Of a DNA stretch of 64,000 nt, positions 55,790 to 64,000 are shown piece after piece. Source of the DNA: Vibrio hannami (GTDB lineage Bacteria > Pseudomonadota > Gammaproteobacteria > Enterobacterales > Vibrionaceae). Numbering within the stretch: the stretch's first letter is position 1; every line of letters begins with the position of its first letter. Made by a program: the position numbers and the translations under genes. The stretch lies in assembly GCF_029589055.1 (NCBI RefSeq), contig NZ_JARQZP010000007.1:1178001-1242000 (forward strand), in the 5' to 3' direction. Under the pieces are notes generated by a model. The model was not told the DNA's origin, did not search any database, and saw only the letters and a list, made by a program, of their open reading frames with translations.

Positions 55790-56209
55790 TTAATTTTTAA
55801 ATATTCCCATTTTCTCTGATATAAGACTGAGTATTTTGTAAATAAAGACACCAGATAAAACACTTAGAATATTTATTGATAAATCAATCAACGAAAAATG
55901 TCTGCTTGGTAAAAAATATTGAAGCAATTCATCGACGGCAACTAATAACAACAGCGCTATTGTCGGCCAGCCAAATGAGCCAAAGATAAACTTCCTTTCC
56001 TCTGGTAAAGTGCTCCAAACCGCAACAAAACTCAGAGTTAAAGCAACAATTAGATGCAAATATTGGTGTCCACCAACATAAACCTCCGCAAACCCGATTT
56101 GCGGCAAAAATAATCCAGAGCTTTTTGCTAATGAAGCTCCACCGCCAATTGCTAACATAAGCAAAAACAGCGGGAAGCGAGTGCGTGTATAAACCAAAGT
56201 AATCCTCAA
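55790..56209 (-). CDS. VanZ-like membrane protein
   Basis: This small membrane protein of 139 residues has four hydrophobic segments. The VanZ-like core includes HQYLHLIVALTLSFVAVW and LLLLVAVDELLQYFLPSRHFSLIDLSINI. Such proteins are frequent in polysaccharide loci, without a settled function. It is followed by about 130 bases before the Ala-repeat gene. Confidence 0.8.
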   Translation of the reverse strand: MRITLVYTRTRFPLFLLMLAIGGGASLAKSSGLFLPQIGFAEVYVGGHQYLHLIVALTLSFVAVWSTLPEERKFIFGSFGWPTIALLLLVAVDELLQYFLPSRHFSLIDLSINILSVLSGVFIYKILSLISEKMGIFKN

Positions 56210-56224
56210 TTCTCAAACTTGTTT

Positions 56225-56941
56225 TTAATTGCTACACACACGAGATTTTTTATTACTAAATGCTAGCAAGTTACATACTCTTTGTTTGTATGGTGCGTTT
56301 CTGAATATCTCGTCGCGCTGCCGAATAGATAGTCCATATTTTTGCGGGGTTAAGATATATCGGCTAGCTTTAACCTTATCCTGTGTGGATATTTGCTCCC
56401 AAAAACCAAAATAGAAATCAATTCCTGCTCTGGCAGTGGCTTTTTCATACGGCCCAAAACGCTCGGCCAGATATAAGGGAGCAAACACATCTTCTTTAGG
56501 GCTAACCAAAGCGTTTTTAGCATAAACTTGCTGGGCATAGATATCCGGGTAAATTGGTCTGGAAACTATTGCCTTAGAATTCAAGACTACTGCTTCGCTC
56601 AAAAACTCTTCGTAAGAATCGCTATTCTCTTCTGAATAACTGTTTAACCACCTTGTGTACGCAGCAAGAGAGAGTGCTTCCGGCGAGTAGCTATTCCAGT
56701 GCAGCATCTTCTCCACTAAGAAATTGATATTAGCTAACGATTTAGTTTGTTCAACTTTTTGCTCTTCAGATAGTTCAACTAACCCGGTGTATTGTTGATC
56801 GTACTGCTTTACTGAGTTATCCAATCCGATCTGGTAGAGCGAGCCCATGCCCACATGAACAGCCGCAAATATTACCCCAAGGCTAACTATACAAATCGCT
56901 AATAACGAAATAGTAGATAGAGAACGCTTCATTATTATCAC
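56225..56941 (-). CDS. VpsP-like polysaccharide locus protein, membrane-anchored
   Basis: The 238-residue protein has one N-terminal membrane helix (STISLLAICIVSLGVIFAAVH) and a periplasmic helical, TPR-like remainder with EALSLAAYTRWLNSYSEE and YAQQVYAKNALVSP. It resembles proteins labelled VpsP in vibrio polysaccharide clusters, judged from memory of the family. The GTG start at 56941 overlaps the manB stop by four bases (GTGA); ATG at 56932 is an alternative. Confidence 0.6.
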   Translation of the reverse strand: MIIMKRSLSTISLLAICIVSLGVIFAAVHVGMGSLYQIGLDNSVKQYDQQYTGLVELSEEQKVEQTKSLANINFLVEKMLHWNSYSPEALSLAAYTRWLNSYSEENSDSYEEFLSEAVVLNSKAIVSRPIYPDIYAQQVYAKNALVSPKEDVFAPLYLAERFGPYEKATARAGIDFYFGFWEQISTQDKVKASRYILTPQKYGLSIRQRDEIFRNAPYKQRVCNLLAFSNKKSRVCSN

Positions 56942-58319
56942 TGTGTTCCTAATAGTAACTGAGTGAGTTCTTTTACCTTGGCATCAACTAACTTCTTATC
57001 ACCCTCTGCCTCTATATTTAAACGTACAACAGGTTCGGTATTAGAAGAACGTAAATTAAAACGCCAGGCCATATCATAGGTTTCAAACGCCATACCAAGA
57101 CCATCGATATTCTCTATCTGAGTGGCGTCGTTTTGATAGTGCTCTTTAACCCTGTTAATCGCCTCAGCTGGCTGTTCAATCTTAAAGTTTATTTCACCGG
57201 ATGTTGGATAGGCAGAAATCATCGCATTAACCAGCTCTGATAGTTTTGCTCTTTTAACCGATACTAACTCGGCAGCAAGCAACCAGGGAATCATGCCTGA
57301 ATCACAATAAGCAAAATCTCTGAAATAGTGATGGGCACTCATTTCTCCGCCATAAACGGCATCCTCATCTCGCATCTTTTGCTTGATACGCGCATGACCG
57401 GATCGGCTCATTACTGGTATGCCACCGTTCCTTGAAATAATTCTTTCTGTATTCCAGTATGCACGAGGATCGTAAATAATCTTCTGATCAGACTTTTGTT
57501 GAAGAAATGCTTCAGCCAGCAAACCAACAACATAATAACCTTCGATAAACTGCCCTTTCCCATCGAAGAAGAAACAACGATCGAAGTCACCATCCCAGGC
57601 AATGCCCATATCCGCACCGTACTTAATTACCGCTTCGGAGGTCACCGCTCTATTTTCGGGCAATATCGGGTTAGGGATACCATTTGGAAAGTTACCGTCT
57701 GGCTGGTGATGAACTTTAATAAACTCTATAGGAATGTTTAACTCTGCAAATTTCTTTTCTAGCGCATCGACAACCGGACCTGCTGCACCATTACCGGAGT
57801 TAACCACTAATTTTAGAGGTTTTATCCTGTTCGGTTTTATGTAACTAAGCAAGTGATCGATATAAGCGTTTTTGTTGTCGTGTTTTATTAACCGCCCTTT
57901 TTTTCACAAGAACTAAACACGCCCTTCTCTGCGAGTTGCTTAATATCATCAAGTCCGGTTTTACTTCCTATCGGCTGAGCGCCCTTGCCTACAGGCTTCA
58001 TGCCGTTATAGTCAATCGGGTTATGGCTAGCGGTCACTTCAATACCACCATCAACATCCAGGCAGAATGCCGCATAGTAGATCTCTTCTGTGCCTGTCAT
58101 TCCAAGGTCAATAACATCTACCCCGGAATCCATTAAACCCGAAGCCAGAGCCGACTTTAACGACTCTGATGACAAACGAACATCGCCCCCAACAGCGATT
58201 TTACGTGGCTTAAAATGCTCGGCATAAGCGCGCCCAATACGATAGGCGACATCTTCATTCAATTGTTCGCCCAATTTCCCACGTATATCGTAAGCTTTGA
58301 AACAAGTTATTTTTTTCAT
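56938..58319 (-). pseudogene. manB: Phosphomannomutase, one-base frameshift
   Basis: This enzyme converts mannose-6-phosphate to mannose-1-phosphate for GDP-mannose. The phosphoserine loop EVTASHNPIDYNGMKP, the metal loop DGDFDRCFFF and the sugar-specificity part GGEMSAHHYFRDF are all present. The frame is broken at seven T (57898-57904; A in the gene). One more A restores GRLIKHDNKNAYIDHLLSYI and a 460-residue protein. Both halves are otherwise perfect, so an error in a homopolymer is likely. It works with manC downstream of gmd/fcl. Confidence 0.88.
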
Positions 58320-58386
58320 TTATGATGTCTCATCGTCATCCCGAATGTTAACTAACCGTCGTAAGTTCGGAAAACACCTAACCGTC

Positions 58387-58425
58387 GTCATCCCAGAAAT
58401 TGCCTAAGCAATTGTCCGGGATCTG
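58387..58425. repeat. GTCATCCC/GGGATCT hairpin repeat, copy 2
   Basis: Outer arms CCC/GGGAT enclose an inner hairpin AATTGC-CTAA-GCAATT. It is related to the copy at 50365. Confidence 0.5.
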
Positions 58426-58455
58426 TTTTTCAACAGTTCCTAACTTTTACCATCT

Positions 58456-58488
58456 CTCGTTCCCCCGCTCCGCGTGGGAATGCATACC
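58456..58488. repeat. Single REP between manC and manB
   Basis: CTCGTTCCCCCGCTCCGCG then TGGGAATGCATACC, the same REP family. Confidence 0.75.
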
Positions 58489-58510
58489 GAAGCTAAGCAT
58501 AACCACAGAG

Positions 58511-59948
58511 CTAACTATCTCCACCCAACAGCTTAGTTTCTGAGTCAACATACCCATCGCGCTCAATACGCACAATATCATCCTCAGAAAGGTAACTACC
58601 CGAGCGAACCTCAATTAATTCAAGCGTTAATTTGCCAGGGTTTTCAATAGCGTGGGGAACGCCAAGAGGAATATATGTCGACTCATTTTCCGTTAGCATA
58701 AATTCTTCATCGCCACGTATTACCTTGGCGGTACCGGCTACTACTATCCAATGCTCGGCACGGTGATAATGTAATTGGAGTGCAGTTTTTCCACCTGGCT
58801 TGATCTTAACCTGTTTTACATGAAACCTGTCGCCACTGGCGATAGCGTCATGCGATCCCCATGGCCGGAAGATTTCCCTATGTTCAAGATGTTCGGTTCT
58901 ATCTGCTTTCTTAAGCTCATTAACGATGTTTTTCACATTCTGAACTTTGCTTTTGTCAGCCTACCAGAATGGCATCTTTGGTTTCAACAACCACTAGGTT
59001 GTCGACACCAACAGTGGTAACAAGCTTGTTCTGAGAATAGATATAGCTGTCTTTGGTATCATCAGTTAGAACATCGCCACGGGTAGTATTGCCGTTTTGG
59101 TCTTTATCGTTTACTTCCCAAATCGCTTTCCAGGAACCTACATCACTCCAGTTTGCATCCATCGGAACAACAACGGCTTTGTCTGTCTGCTCCATAACCG
59201 CATAGTCGATAGATTCATCTGGACACTTAGCGAATATGTCTTCTTTTAACCTGATAAAGTCGAGATCTGGATACTTCTCGACGAAGGCATCTTTACAAGC
59301 AGCAAGAATATCCGGGCGGAACTTTTCAAGCTCGGCGAGAAACACCGACGCCTTAAACATAAACATGCCGCTGTTCCAGTAATAGTCGCCACTATCCAGA
59401 TAAGATTGGGCAGTTTGTTGATCTGGTTTTTCTACAAACGCGTCCACAGAAAAACTTTGTTCTGAAACTGAACCTCCGCGTTTAATATACCCATAACCTG
59501 TTTCAGCAAAGTTTGGCACAATGCCAAAAGTAACCAAATTACCTTTTGCTGCTAACTCTTGCGCTTTAGTTACAGACTCAGTAAAGGCTGCAACATCTTT
59601 TATGACATGATCAGCCGCCAATACCAAAAGTAATGGGTCTTCACCATCCTGAATCGCGTTTAACGCTGCTATCGCTACTGCCGGTGCGGTATTTCTGCCG
59701 ACTGGCTCTAGAATAATGCCGCTATGCTGAATTTTTGAGGCTCTGAATTGTTCTGCGACGATAAAGCGATGACTATCGTTACAGATAATCAACGGTGGAT
59801 TGTGCTCCACATTCTTTAACCTGAAAACCGTTTCCTGCAGCATAGTATTTTCACTTGCCAGCGATAGAAACTGTTTTGGGTGATGCGTTCGGGACAAAGG
59901 CCAAAGCCTGCTACCTGAGCCCCCTGCCATAATTACAGGTAAGATCAT
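58511..59948 (-). pseudogene. manC: Mannose-1-phosphate guanylyltransferase / mannose-6-phosphate isomerase, one-base frameshift
   Basis: This enzyme makes GDP-mannose. The nucleotidyltransferase signature is MAGGSGSRLWPLSRTHHPKQ, with FVEKPD, followed by a C-terminal cupin isomerase domain (LQLHYHRAEHWIVVAGTAKV). The two open frames join if one C of 58960/58961 is removed (ILVADKSKVQNVKNIVNEL). Corrected length is 478 residues, the size of E. coli ManC. Both domains are intact apart from the indel. Confidence 0.9.
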
Positions 59949-59999
59949 TATTAATCCTCGAAATAAAATCTTATATTGGCTTAGTATATATTATCGTAT

Positions 60000-60452
60000 T
60001 TATTGAAAATACCACTTGGTATGGAGGTGCACCGAGTTATCCTGCAGAAGTGCTGCTTTATTCACCCATCTGTAGCTATTGTGCTGATCTCCAAGTGGTA
60101 GTTTTAGCTCGTCTGTTTTGACTTCTAGCACATAAGCAATCGCAACGTAGTGAGTACCAAACTCCTCACCAAATACGTAATCGTCGTAAAGATGAGTATA
60201 AGGCCCAAGTAAGCAAGCTTGTTCCATACTATATTCTTTACCCAGCTCTTCTTTGGTTAGCCTTTTAAAAGCATCTTCCAGCTTTTCATTTTTTTGAATT
60301 CGACCACCAGGCACAAACCAATACCCCTGAGCCGGACGGTTTAACCTCAAGCCCAGCAAAGCTTCTTCGTTCTCGTTAACAACAACCAGATCGATAGACA
60401 CCAAGGGAGTGGATTTAATAACCGTAGAGAAGGTTTCTTTTTCCAAAAACAT
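60000..60452 (-). CDS. gmm: GDP-mannose mannosyl hydrolase (Nudix)
   Basis: This is a Nudix-like enzyme hydrolysing GDP-mannose or GDP-glucose to GDP and sugar. The 150 residues from the ATG at 60452 contain a degenerate Nudix box (GGRIQKNEKLEDAFKRLTKEELG), as in GDPMK-type Gmm, with HLYDDYVFGEEFGTHYVAIAY. A REP palindrome begins nine bases upstream of the start and no ribosome site is visible. It may tune GDP-mannose flow. Confidence 0.9.
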   Translation of the reverse strand: MFLEKETFSTVIKSTPLVSIDLVVVNENEEALLGLRLNRPAQGYWFVPGGRIQKNEKLEDAFKRLTKEELGKEYSMEQACLLGPYTHLYDDYVFGEEFGTHYVAIAYVLEVKTDELKLPLGDQHNSYRWVNKAALLQDNSVHLHTKWYFQ

Positions 60453-60460
60453 CGCATAAC

Positions 60461-61170
60461 CTCGTTCCCACGGTCCCCGTGGGAATGCATACTCGAACCA
60501 AAGAACATACAACAGTTCCTCTAAGCACAGTATTCATTACCACACAGAGCATGGTAACGAGCGTAGTTGCAGTCTGACTCCAGATTCCTCCAACACCTCG
60601 TTCCCTCGGTCCCCCGTGGGAATGCATACCAAACCTAAAAAGCTCCACCGAAACCATCAAGTACTGTATTCATTACCACACAGACCATGGTAACGAGCGT
60701 AGTTGCAGTCTGACTCCAGATTCTTCCAACATCTCGTTCCCACGGTCCCCGTGGGAATGCATACTCGAACCAAGAACATACAGCAGTTACTCTAAGTACT
60801 GTATTCATTACCAAGCAGAGCATGGTAACGAGCACAGTTGCAGTCTGACTCCAGATTCCTCCAACACCTCGTTCCCACGGTCCCCGTGGGAATGCATACT
60901 CGAACCAAGAACATACAGCAGTTCCTCTAAGCACAGTATTCATTACCACACAGAACATAGTAACGAGCGCAGTTGCAGTCTGACTCCAGATTCCTCCAAC
61001 ACCTCGTTCCCACGGTCCCCGTGGGAATGCATACTCGAACCAAGAACATACAGCAGTTCCTCTAAGCACAGTATTCATTACCACACAGAACATAGTAACG
61101 AGCGCAATTGCAGTCTGACTCCAGATTCCTCCAACATCTCGTTCCCACGGTCACCGTGGGAATGCATATC
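60461..61170. repeat. Tandem BIME-like REP array, 135-bp period
   Basis: REP cores start at 60461, 60597, 60733, 60868, 61003 and 61138 (periods 136, 136, 135, 135, 135). Each unit also holds an inverted REP of the TACC/GGTA type (TTACC...GGTAACGAG). The array fills the 740 bases between gmm and fcl. Open frames in it are repeat artefacts; I see no gene. Confidence 0.9.
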
Positions 61171-61190
61171 AATGGTTAAGAGAACGTATA

Positions 61191-62156
61191 TTATTTCCGG
61201 TAGTTATCCTGATTCGCCAGGAACCACTCGTAAGTCAGCGCCAGACCATCTTCCAACGTAATACTCGCCTTCCAGCCTAGACTCTCAAGTCTTGAAACGT
61301 CCATTAGCTTACGTGGTGTTCCATCTGGCTTAGAGGTATCGAAAACGATCTCACCTTCAAAACCCACAACCTTAGCAACAGTTTCAACCAGCTCTCGAAT
61401 AGTGCAATCAATACCAGTACCAACATTAATATGGCTAAGCATCTGTTCGGTATTTGCCTGATACGTTTCCGTATCAAGGTTCATTACATGAACACTGGCC
61501 GCTGCCATATCATCAACATACAAAAACTCACGCATAGGCTTACCAGTACCCCATGCAACCACTTCAGCATCACCCGCCAATTTTGCTTCATGAAAACGAC
61601 GAATCAGTGCAGGAATTACATGGGAGTTCTGCGGATGAAAATTGTCATTCTCACCGTACAGGTTGGTCGGCATTACTGAACGATAGTTACGTCCATACTG
61701 CCTGTTATAAGATTCACACATCTTAATGCCAGCAATCTTAGCAATCGCGTATGGCTCGTTTGTTTCTTCCAGTGTACCTGTTAGCAGAGCGTCTTCTCGC
61801 ATTGGTTGCTCTGCTAACTTAGGGTAGATACAAGAAGAACCCAAAAACAGCAGGTCCTGAACACCCGCTTTGTGCGCACTATGAATCACATTGTTCTGAA
61901 TCATCAGGTTTTGGTAAATAAACTCTGCTGGGTAAGTGTTGTTAGCGACAATACCGCCCACCTTAGCTGCAGCCAGATAAACCTGTTCAATTTGCTCTTG
62001 TTCAAAAAACGCCTTTACCGCCGCCTGATTGGTTAGATCCAATTCCGAAAAATCACGCGTTACAATTTCAACATCATCAAATTTTTGCAGCTGACGACAA
62101 ATCGCAGAGCCAACCATACCTTTATGACCAGCAACAAATACTCTTTTCTTTTCCAT
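61191..62156 (-). CDS. fcl: GDP-L-fucose synthase
   Basis: This NADPH-dependent epimerase/reductase makes GDP-L-fucose. From the ATG at 62156 the protein has 321 residues, the E. coli Fcl length; the open frame to 62183 adds nine atypical residues. The Rossmann motif is VAGHKGMVGSAICRQL, and the catalytic segment includes GSSCIYP and the YAIAKIAG (YxxxK). It follows gmd. Confidence 0.96.
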   Translation of the reverse strand: MEKKRVFVAGHKGMVGSAICRQLQKFDDVEIVTRDFSELDLTNQAAVKAFFEQEQIEQVYLAAAKVGGIVANNTYPAEFIYQNLMIQNNVIHSAHKAGVQDLLFLGSSCIYPKLAEQPMREDALLTGTLEETNEPYAIAKIAGIKMCESYNRQYGRNYRSVMPTNLYGENDNFHPQNSHVIPALIRRFHEAKLAGDAEVVAWGTGKPMREFLYVDDMAAASVHVMNLDTETYQANTEQMLSHINVGTGIDCTIRELVETVAKVVGFEGEIVFDTSKPDGTPRKLMDVSRLESLGWKASITLEDGLALTYEWFLANQDNYRK

Positions 62157-62206
62157 TCTTAAAACCCGTTCTGCACAGTTCAACAGGCTCAGCTACAAAC
62201 CGCTAT

Positions 62207-62234
62207 AACCTGTAACCTGTAACCTGTAACCTGT
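62207..62234. repeat. Four tandem AACCTGT heptamers between gmd and fcl
   Basis: Four perfect copies; the reverse complement ACAGGTT is the unit found after nrdA at 43246. Confidence 0.85.
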
Positions 62235-62242
62235 AACCCAGC

Positions 62243-63367
62243 CTACCCTTCTACAGATACACTTACATCGTAACCATGCTCTTTAAGTAACGCGTGCTGA
62301 CGAGCCTTCTTAAGATCTTGCTCTATCATTTCTGCACACATTTCCTCAACAGTAATCTCGGGAACCCAACCTAATTTCTCTTTTGCTTTCGCTGGATCGC
62401 CCAATAGCGTTTCTACCTCTGCTGGTCGGTAGTATTTAGGATCTACACGAACAATTACATCACCTACGCTCAATGCTGGAGCTTTATCACCTTCAATCGC
62501 TGTAATGGTAGCGATCTCATTTTCAGCTTCTCCAGAGAACTCCAGAGTAATTCCCAGCTCTTGAGCCGAGATACGCACAAACTCACGTACAGAAATTTGT
62601 TTGCCCGTCGCGATAACAAAGTCTTCTGCATGATCCTGTTGAAGCATCATCCACTGCATACGCACGTAATCTTTAGCGTGTCCCCAGTCACGTAGAGAAT
62701 CCATATTACCCAGGTACAGACACTTCTCTAGTCCAAGAGAGATATTAGATAAACCACGTGTAATCTTACGAGTTACAAAGGTTTCACCACGGCGTGGTGA
62801 CTCGTGGTTAAATAGAATACCGTTACAAGCATACATGCCGTATGCTTCGCGGTAGTTTACTGTAATCCAGTAAGCGTACATTTTTGCTACAGCGTAAGGA
62901 GAACGCGGATGGAAAGGTGTGGTTTCTGTTTGCGGAATTTCCTGAACCAGGCCATAAAGCTCAGAAGTTGATGCCTGATAAAAACGCACTTTCTTTTCCA
63001 TACCGAGGAAGCGAATAGCTTCTAGCAAGCGAAGTGTACCCATAGCATCCACGTCAGCAGTATATTCCGGTGCTTCAAATGAAACAGCAACATGAGATTG
63101 TGCACCCAGGTTATAGACTTCATCTGGCTGAACTTCACGAATAATACGTGTTAGGTTAGATGTATCCGTTAAATCACCATAATGTAGGAAGAAGCTTGGG
63201 TTCTCTTCATGTGGATCCTGGTATATATGATCGACACGTTCAGTATTAAATAGCGAAGCACGACGTTTAATACCGTGAACTTCATAGCCTTTTTCTAATA
63301 GAAATTCTGCTAGGTACGAACCGTCCTGGCCCGTAACACCCGTGATTAGAGCAACCTTTTTTGACAT
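62243..63367 (-). CDS. gmd: GDP-mannose 4,6-dehydratase
   Basis: This NADP-dependent enzyme performs the first step from GDP-mannose to GDP-L-fucose. The 374 residues contain the GVTGQDGSYLAEFLLEKGY Rossmann start, the QASTSELYG active-site strand and YAVAKMYAYW (YxxxK). It is followed by fcl, with heptamer repeats between. Confidence 0.97.
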   Translation of the reverse strand: MSKKVALITGVTGQDGSYLAEFLLEKGYEVHGIKRRASLFNTERVDHIYQDPHEENPSFFLHYGDLTDTSNLTRIIREVQPDEVYNLGAQSHVAVSFEAPEYTADVDAMGTLRLLEAIRFLGMEKKVRFYQASTSELYGLVQEIPQTETTPFHPRSPYAVAKMYAYWITVNYREAYGMYACNGILFNHESPRRGETFVTRKITRGLSNISLGLEKCLYLGNMDSLRDWGHAKDYVRMQWMMLQQDHAEDFVIATGKQISVREFVRISAQELGITLEFSGEAENEIATITAIEGDKAPALSVGDVIVRVDPKYYRPAEVETLLGDPAKAKEKLGWVPEITVEEMCAEMIEQDLKKARQHALLKEHGYDVSVSVEG

Positions 63368-63475
63368 TTTTATATCCTAAGAATAAATAGAGGCCCGACG
63401 CGATAATTCGGGAAATTAAATTTGTTTAGATTAGTTAAGAAATAAATTTGCAGTTTGAAACAAACAAATAAGAAA

Positions 63476-64000
63476 TTAGCTTTCGTTAGAGTTGACTGGA
63501 TTAGGTTTATTGAATAACCTTGCTTTAAAAAGTTGTATAGAAAAATGATAAATAAAGCGAGGATTCTGTTTTAAGTAGCGCTTCCACAACCTTTTTGGTT
63601 CACTAGCTAGCCTAAACGCCCATTCTAGTCCCGCTTTTTGCATCCACCTCGGTGCGTGCTTTTTACTACCTGAAATGAAATCAAATGCGGCGCCAACGCC
63701 TAACATCACACAACTTAATGAATCTTTATGTTGCGCCATCCATCTTTCTTGTTTGGGGCATCCAATCCCAACAAACAGAACATCCACTTCTGCATTATTA
63801 ATATCATCTATTATGTTTTTGTCTTCTTCTTCAGACAGAGCTCTAAATGGTGGTGAAAAAGAATAAGTAATAGATATACTTGGATAGGATTTCTTTAGAA
63901 CTTCGATGACTTTATCAAGTACTTCGTCTGATGACCCTCCATATAGACCAATTTTAAGATCACTAGTATTACTTAATTCACACAAGGAATTAGTTATATC
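63476..64000 (-). CDS. WecG/TagA/CpsF family glycosyltransferase (partial, cut by window end)
   Basis: This probable cytoplasmic glycosyltransferase builds a lipid-linked polysaccharide repeat unit. The segment KIGLYGGSSDEVLDKV, the GIGCPKQERWMAQHKD motif and LGVGAAFDFISGSKKHAPRWMQKAGLEW are characteristic. The frame stays open to the last base of the window (ITNSLCELSNTSD), so the N-terminal 60-80 residues lie outside. The sugar donor is unknown. Confidence 0.9.
   Translation of the reverse strand, partial: DITNSLCELSNTSDLKIGLYGGSSDEVLDKVIEVLKKSYPSISITYSFSPPFRALSEEEDKNIIDDINNAEVDVLFVGIGCPKQERWMAQHKDSLSCVMLGVGAAFDFISGSKKHAPRWMQKAGLEWAFRLASEPKRLWKRYLKQNPRFIYHFSIQLFKARLFNKPNPVNSNES

Noticed and set aside
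60635..61093. Open frame of 152 codons on the minus strand within the BIME array
   Set aside because: The translation simply repeats itself with the 135-bp period and includes the palindromes; it is an artefact of the repeat.
60461..61170. Possible CRISPR array
   Set aside because: The whole 135-base unit repeats, including what would be spacers; no short constant repeat with unique spacers, and no cas genes.

Overview
The window looks like a chromosomal segment of a Vibrio-type marine gammaproteobacterium. This rests on gene content and order, not on a database search: asnS / HD-GYP protein / aspC, gyrA / ubiG / nrdA / nrdB / yfaE, a pentahaem nitrite reductase (nrf) cluster, a ycbB-ycbK-ycbL-like cell wall trio, and a GDP-mannose/GDP-fucose exopolysaccharide locus.

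Layout. 1-8.1 kb (plus strand): asnS, an HD-GYP c-di-GMP phosphodiesterase, aspC, a cNMP/CBS/DUF294 regulator paired with a DEDDh exonuclease, and a secreted dienelactone hydrolase-like protein. 8.2-15 kb (minus strand): a BCCT compatible-solute transporter, a NarL-type two-component pair with a Cache sensor, and a three-gene TRAP transporter. 15.4-18.5 kb: a secreted EF-hand/C-type-lectin-like protein, a GNAT acetyltransferase, an EamA transporter and a small winged-helix-like protein. 18.7-21.7 kb: ycbL, ycbK and ycbB homologues. 21.7-26.6 kb: an imelysin / di-haem DUF1111 / imelysin / DUF1513 operon with a Fur-like box in front. 26.7-27.3 kb: ribA. 27.5-34.7 kb: nrfF, a thioredoxin, nrfE, nrfD, nrfC, nrfB, and divergent nrfA; nrfG lies apart at 36.1 kb next to gyrA. 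39.8-47.5 kb: ubiG, nrdAB, yfaE, cinA-like and a gcvR-like ACT protein. 47.6-48.5 kb: a REP-associated tyrosine transposase (RAYT) enclosed by REP palindromes. 49.2-64 kb: a polysaccharide region with ugd, two tandem LMW-PTPs, a DUF2057 protein, a porin, an O-antigen-ligase-type polymerase, an extreme Ala-repeat secreted protein, VanZ-like, VpsP-like, manB, manC, gmm, fcl, gmd and a WecG/TagA glycosyltransferase cut by the window end.

Two features cut across the whole window. First, palindromic REP elements of the RAYT type occur singly, as about 178-bp tandem composite units (35.6-36.1 kb) and as a 135-bp tandem array (60.5-61.2 kb). A heptamer microsatellite (ACAGGTT/ACGGGTT) also sits after nrdA, nrdB and fcl. 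Second, at least thirteen one- or two-base indels break otherwise intact genes (BCCT, response regulator, kinase, GNAT, EamA twice, YcbB twice, DUF1513, the DUF1111 stop, nrfF, manB, manC). Many lie in homopolymers or dinucleotide runs and every reading frame resumes perfectly, so they are more likely sequencing or assembly errors than real gene decay.

Functionally the window combines respiratory ammonification of nitrite, probable Fur-linked iron handling, osmolyte and organic-acid uptake, c-di-GMP turnover, and production of a fucose-containing surface polysaccharide. The strongest candidates for undescribed biology are the RAYT/REP composite element family, the Ala-repeat protein inside the polysaccharide locus, and the imelysin/di-haem operon.
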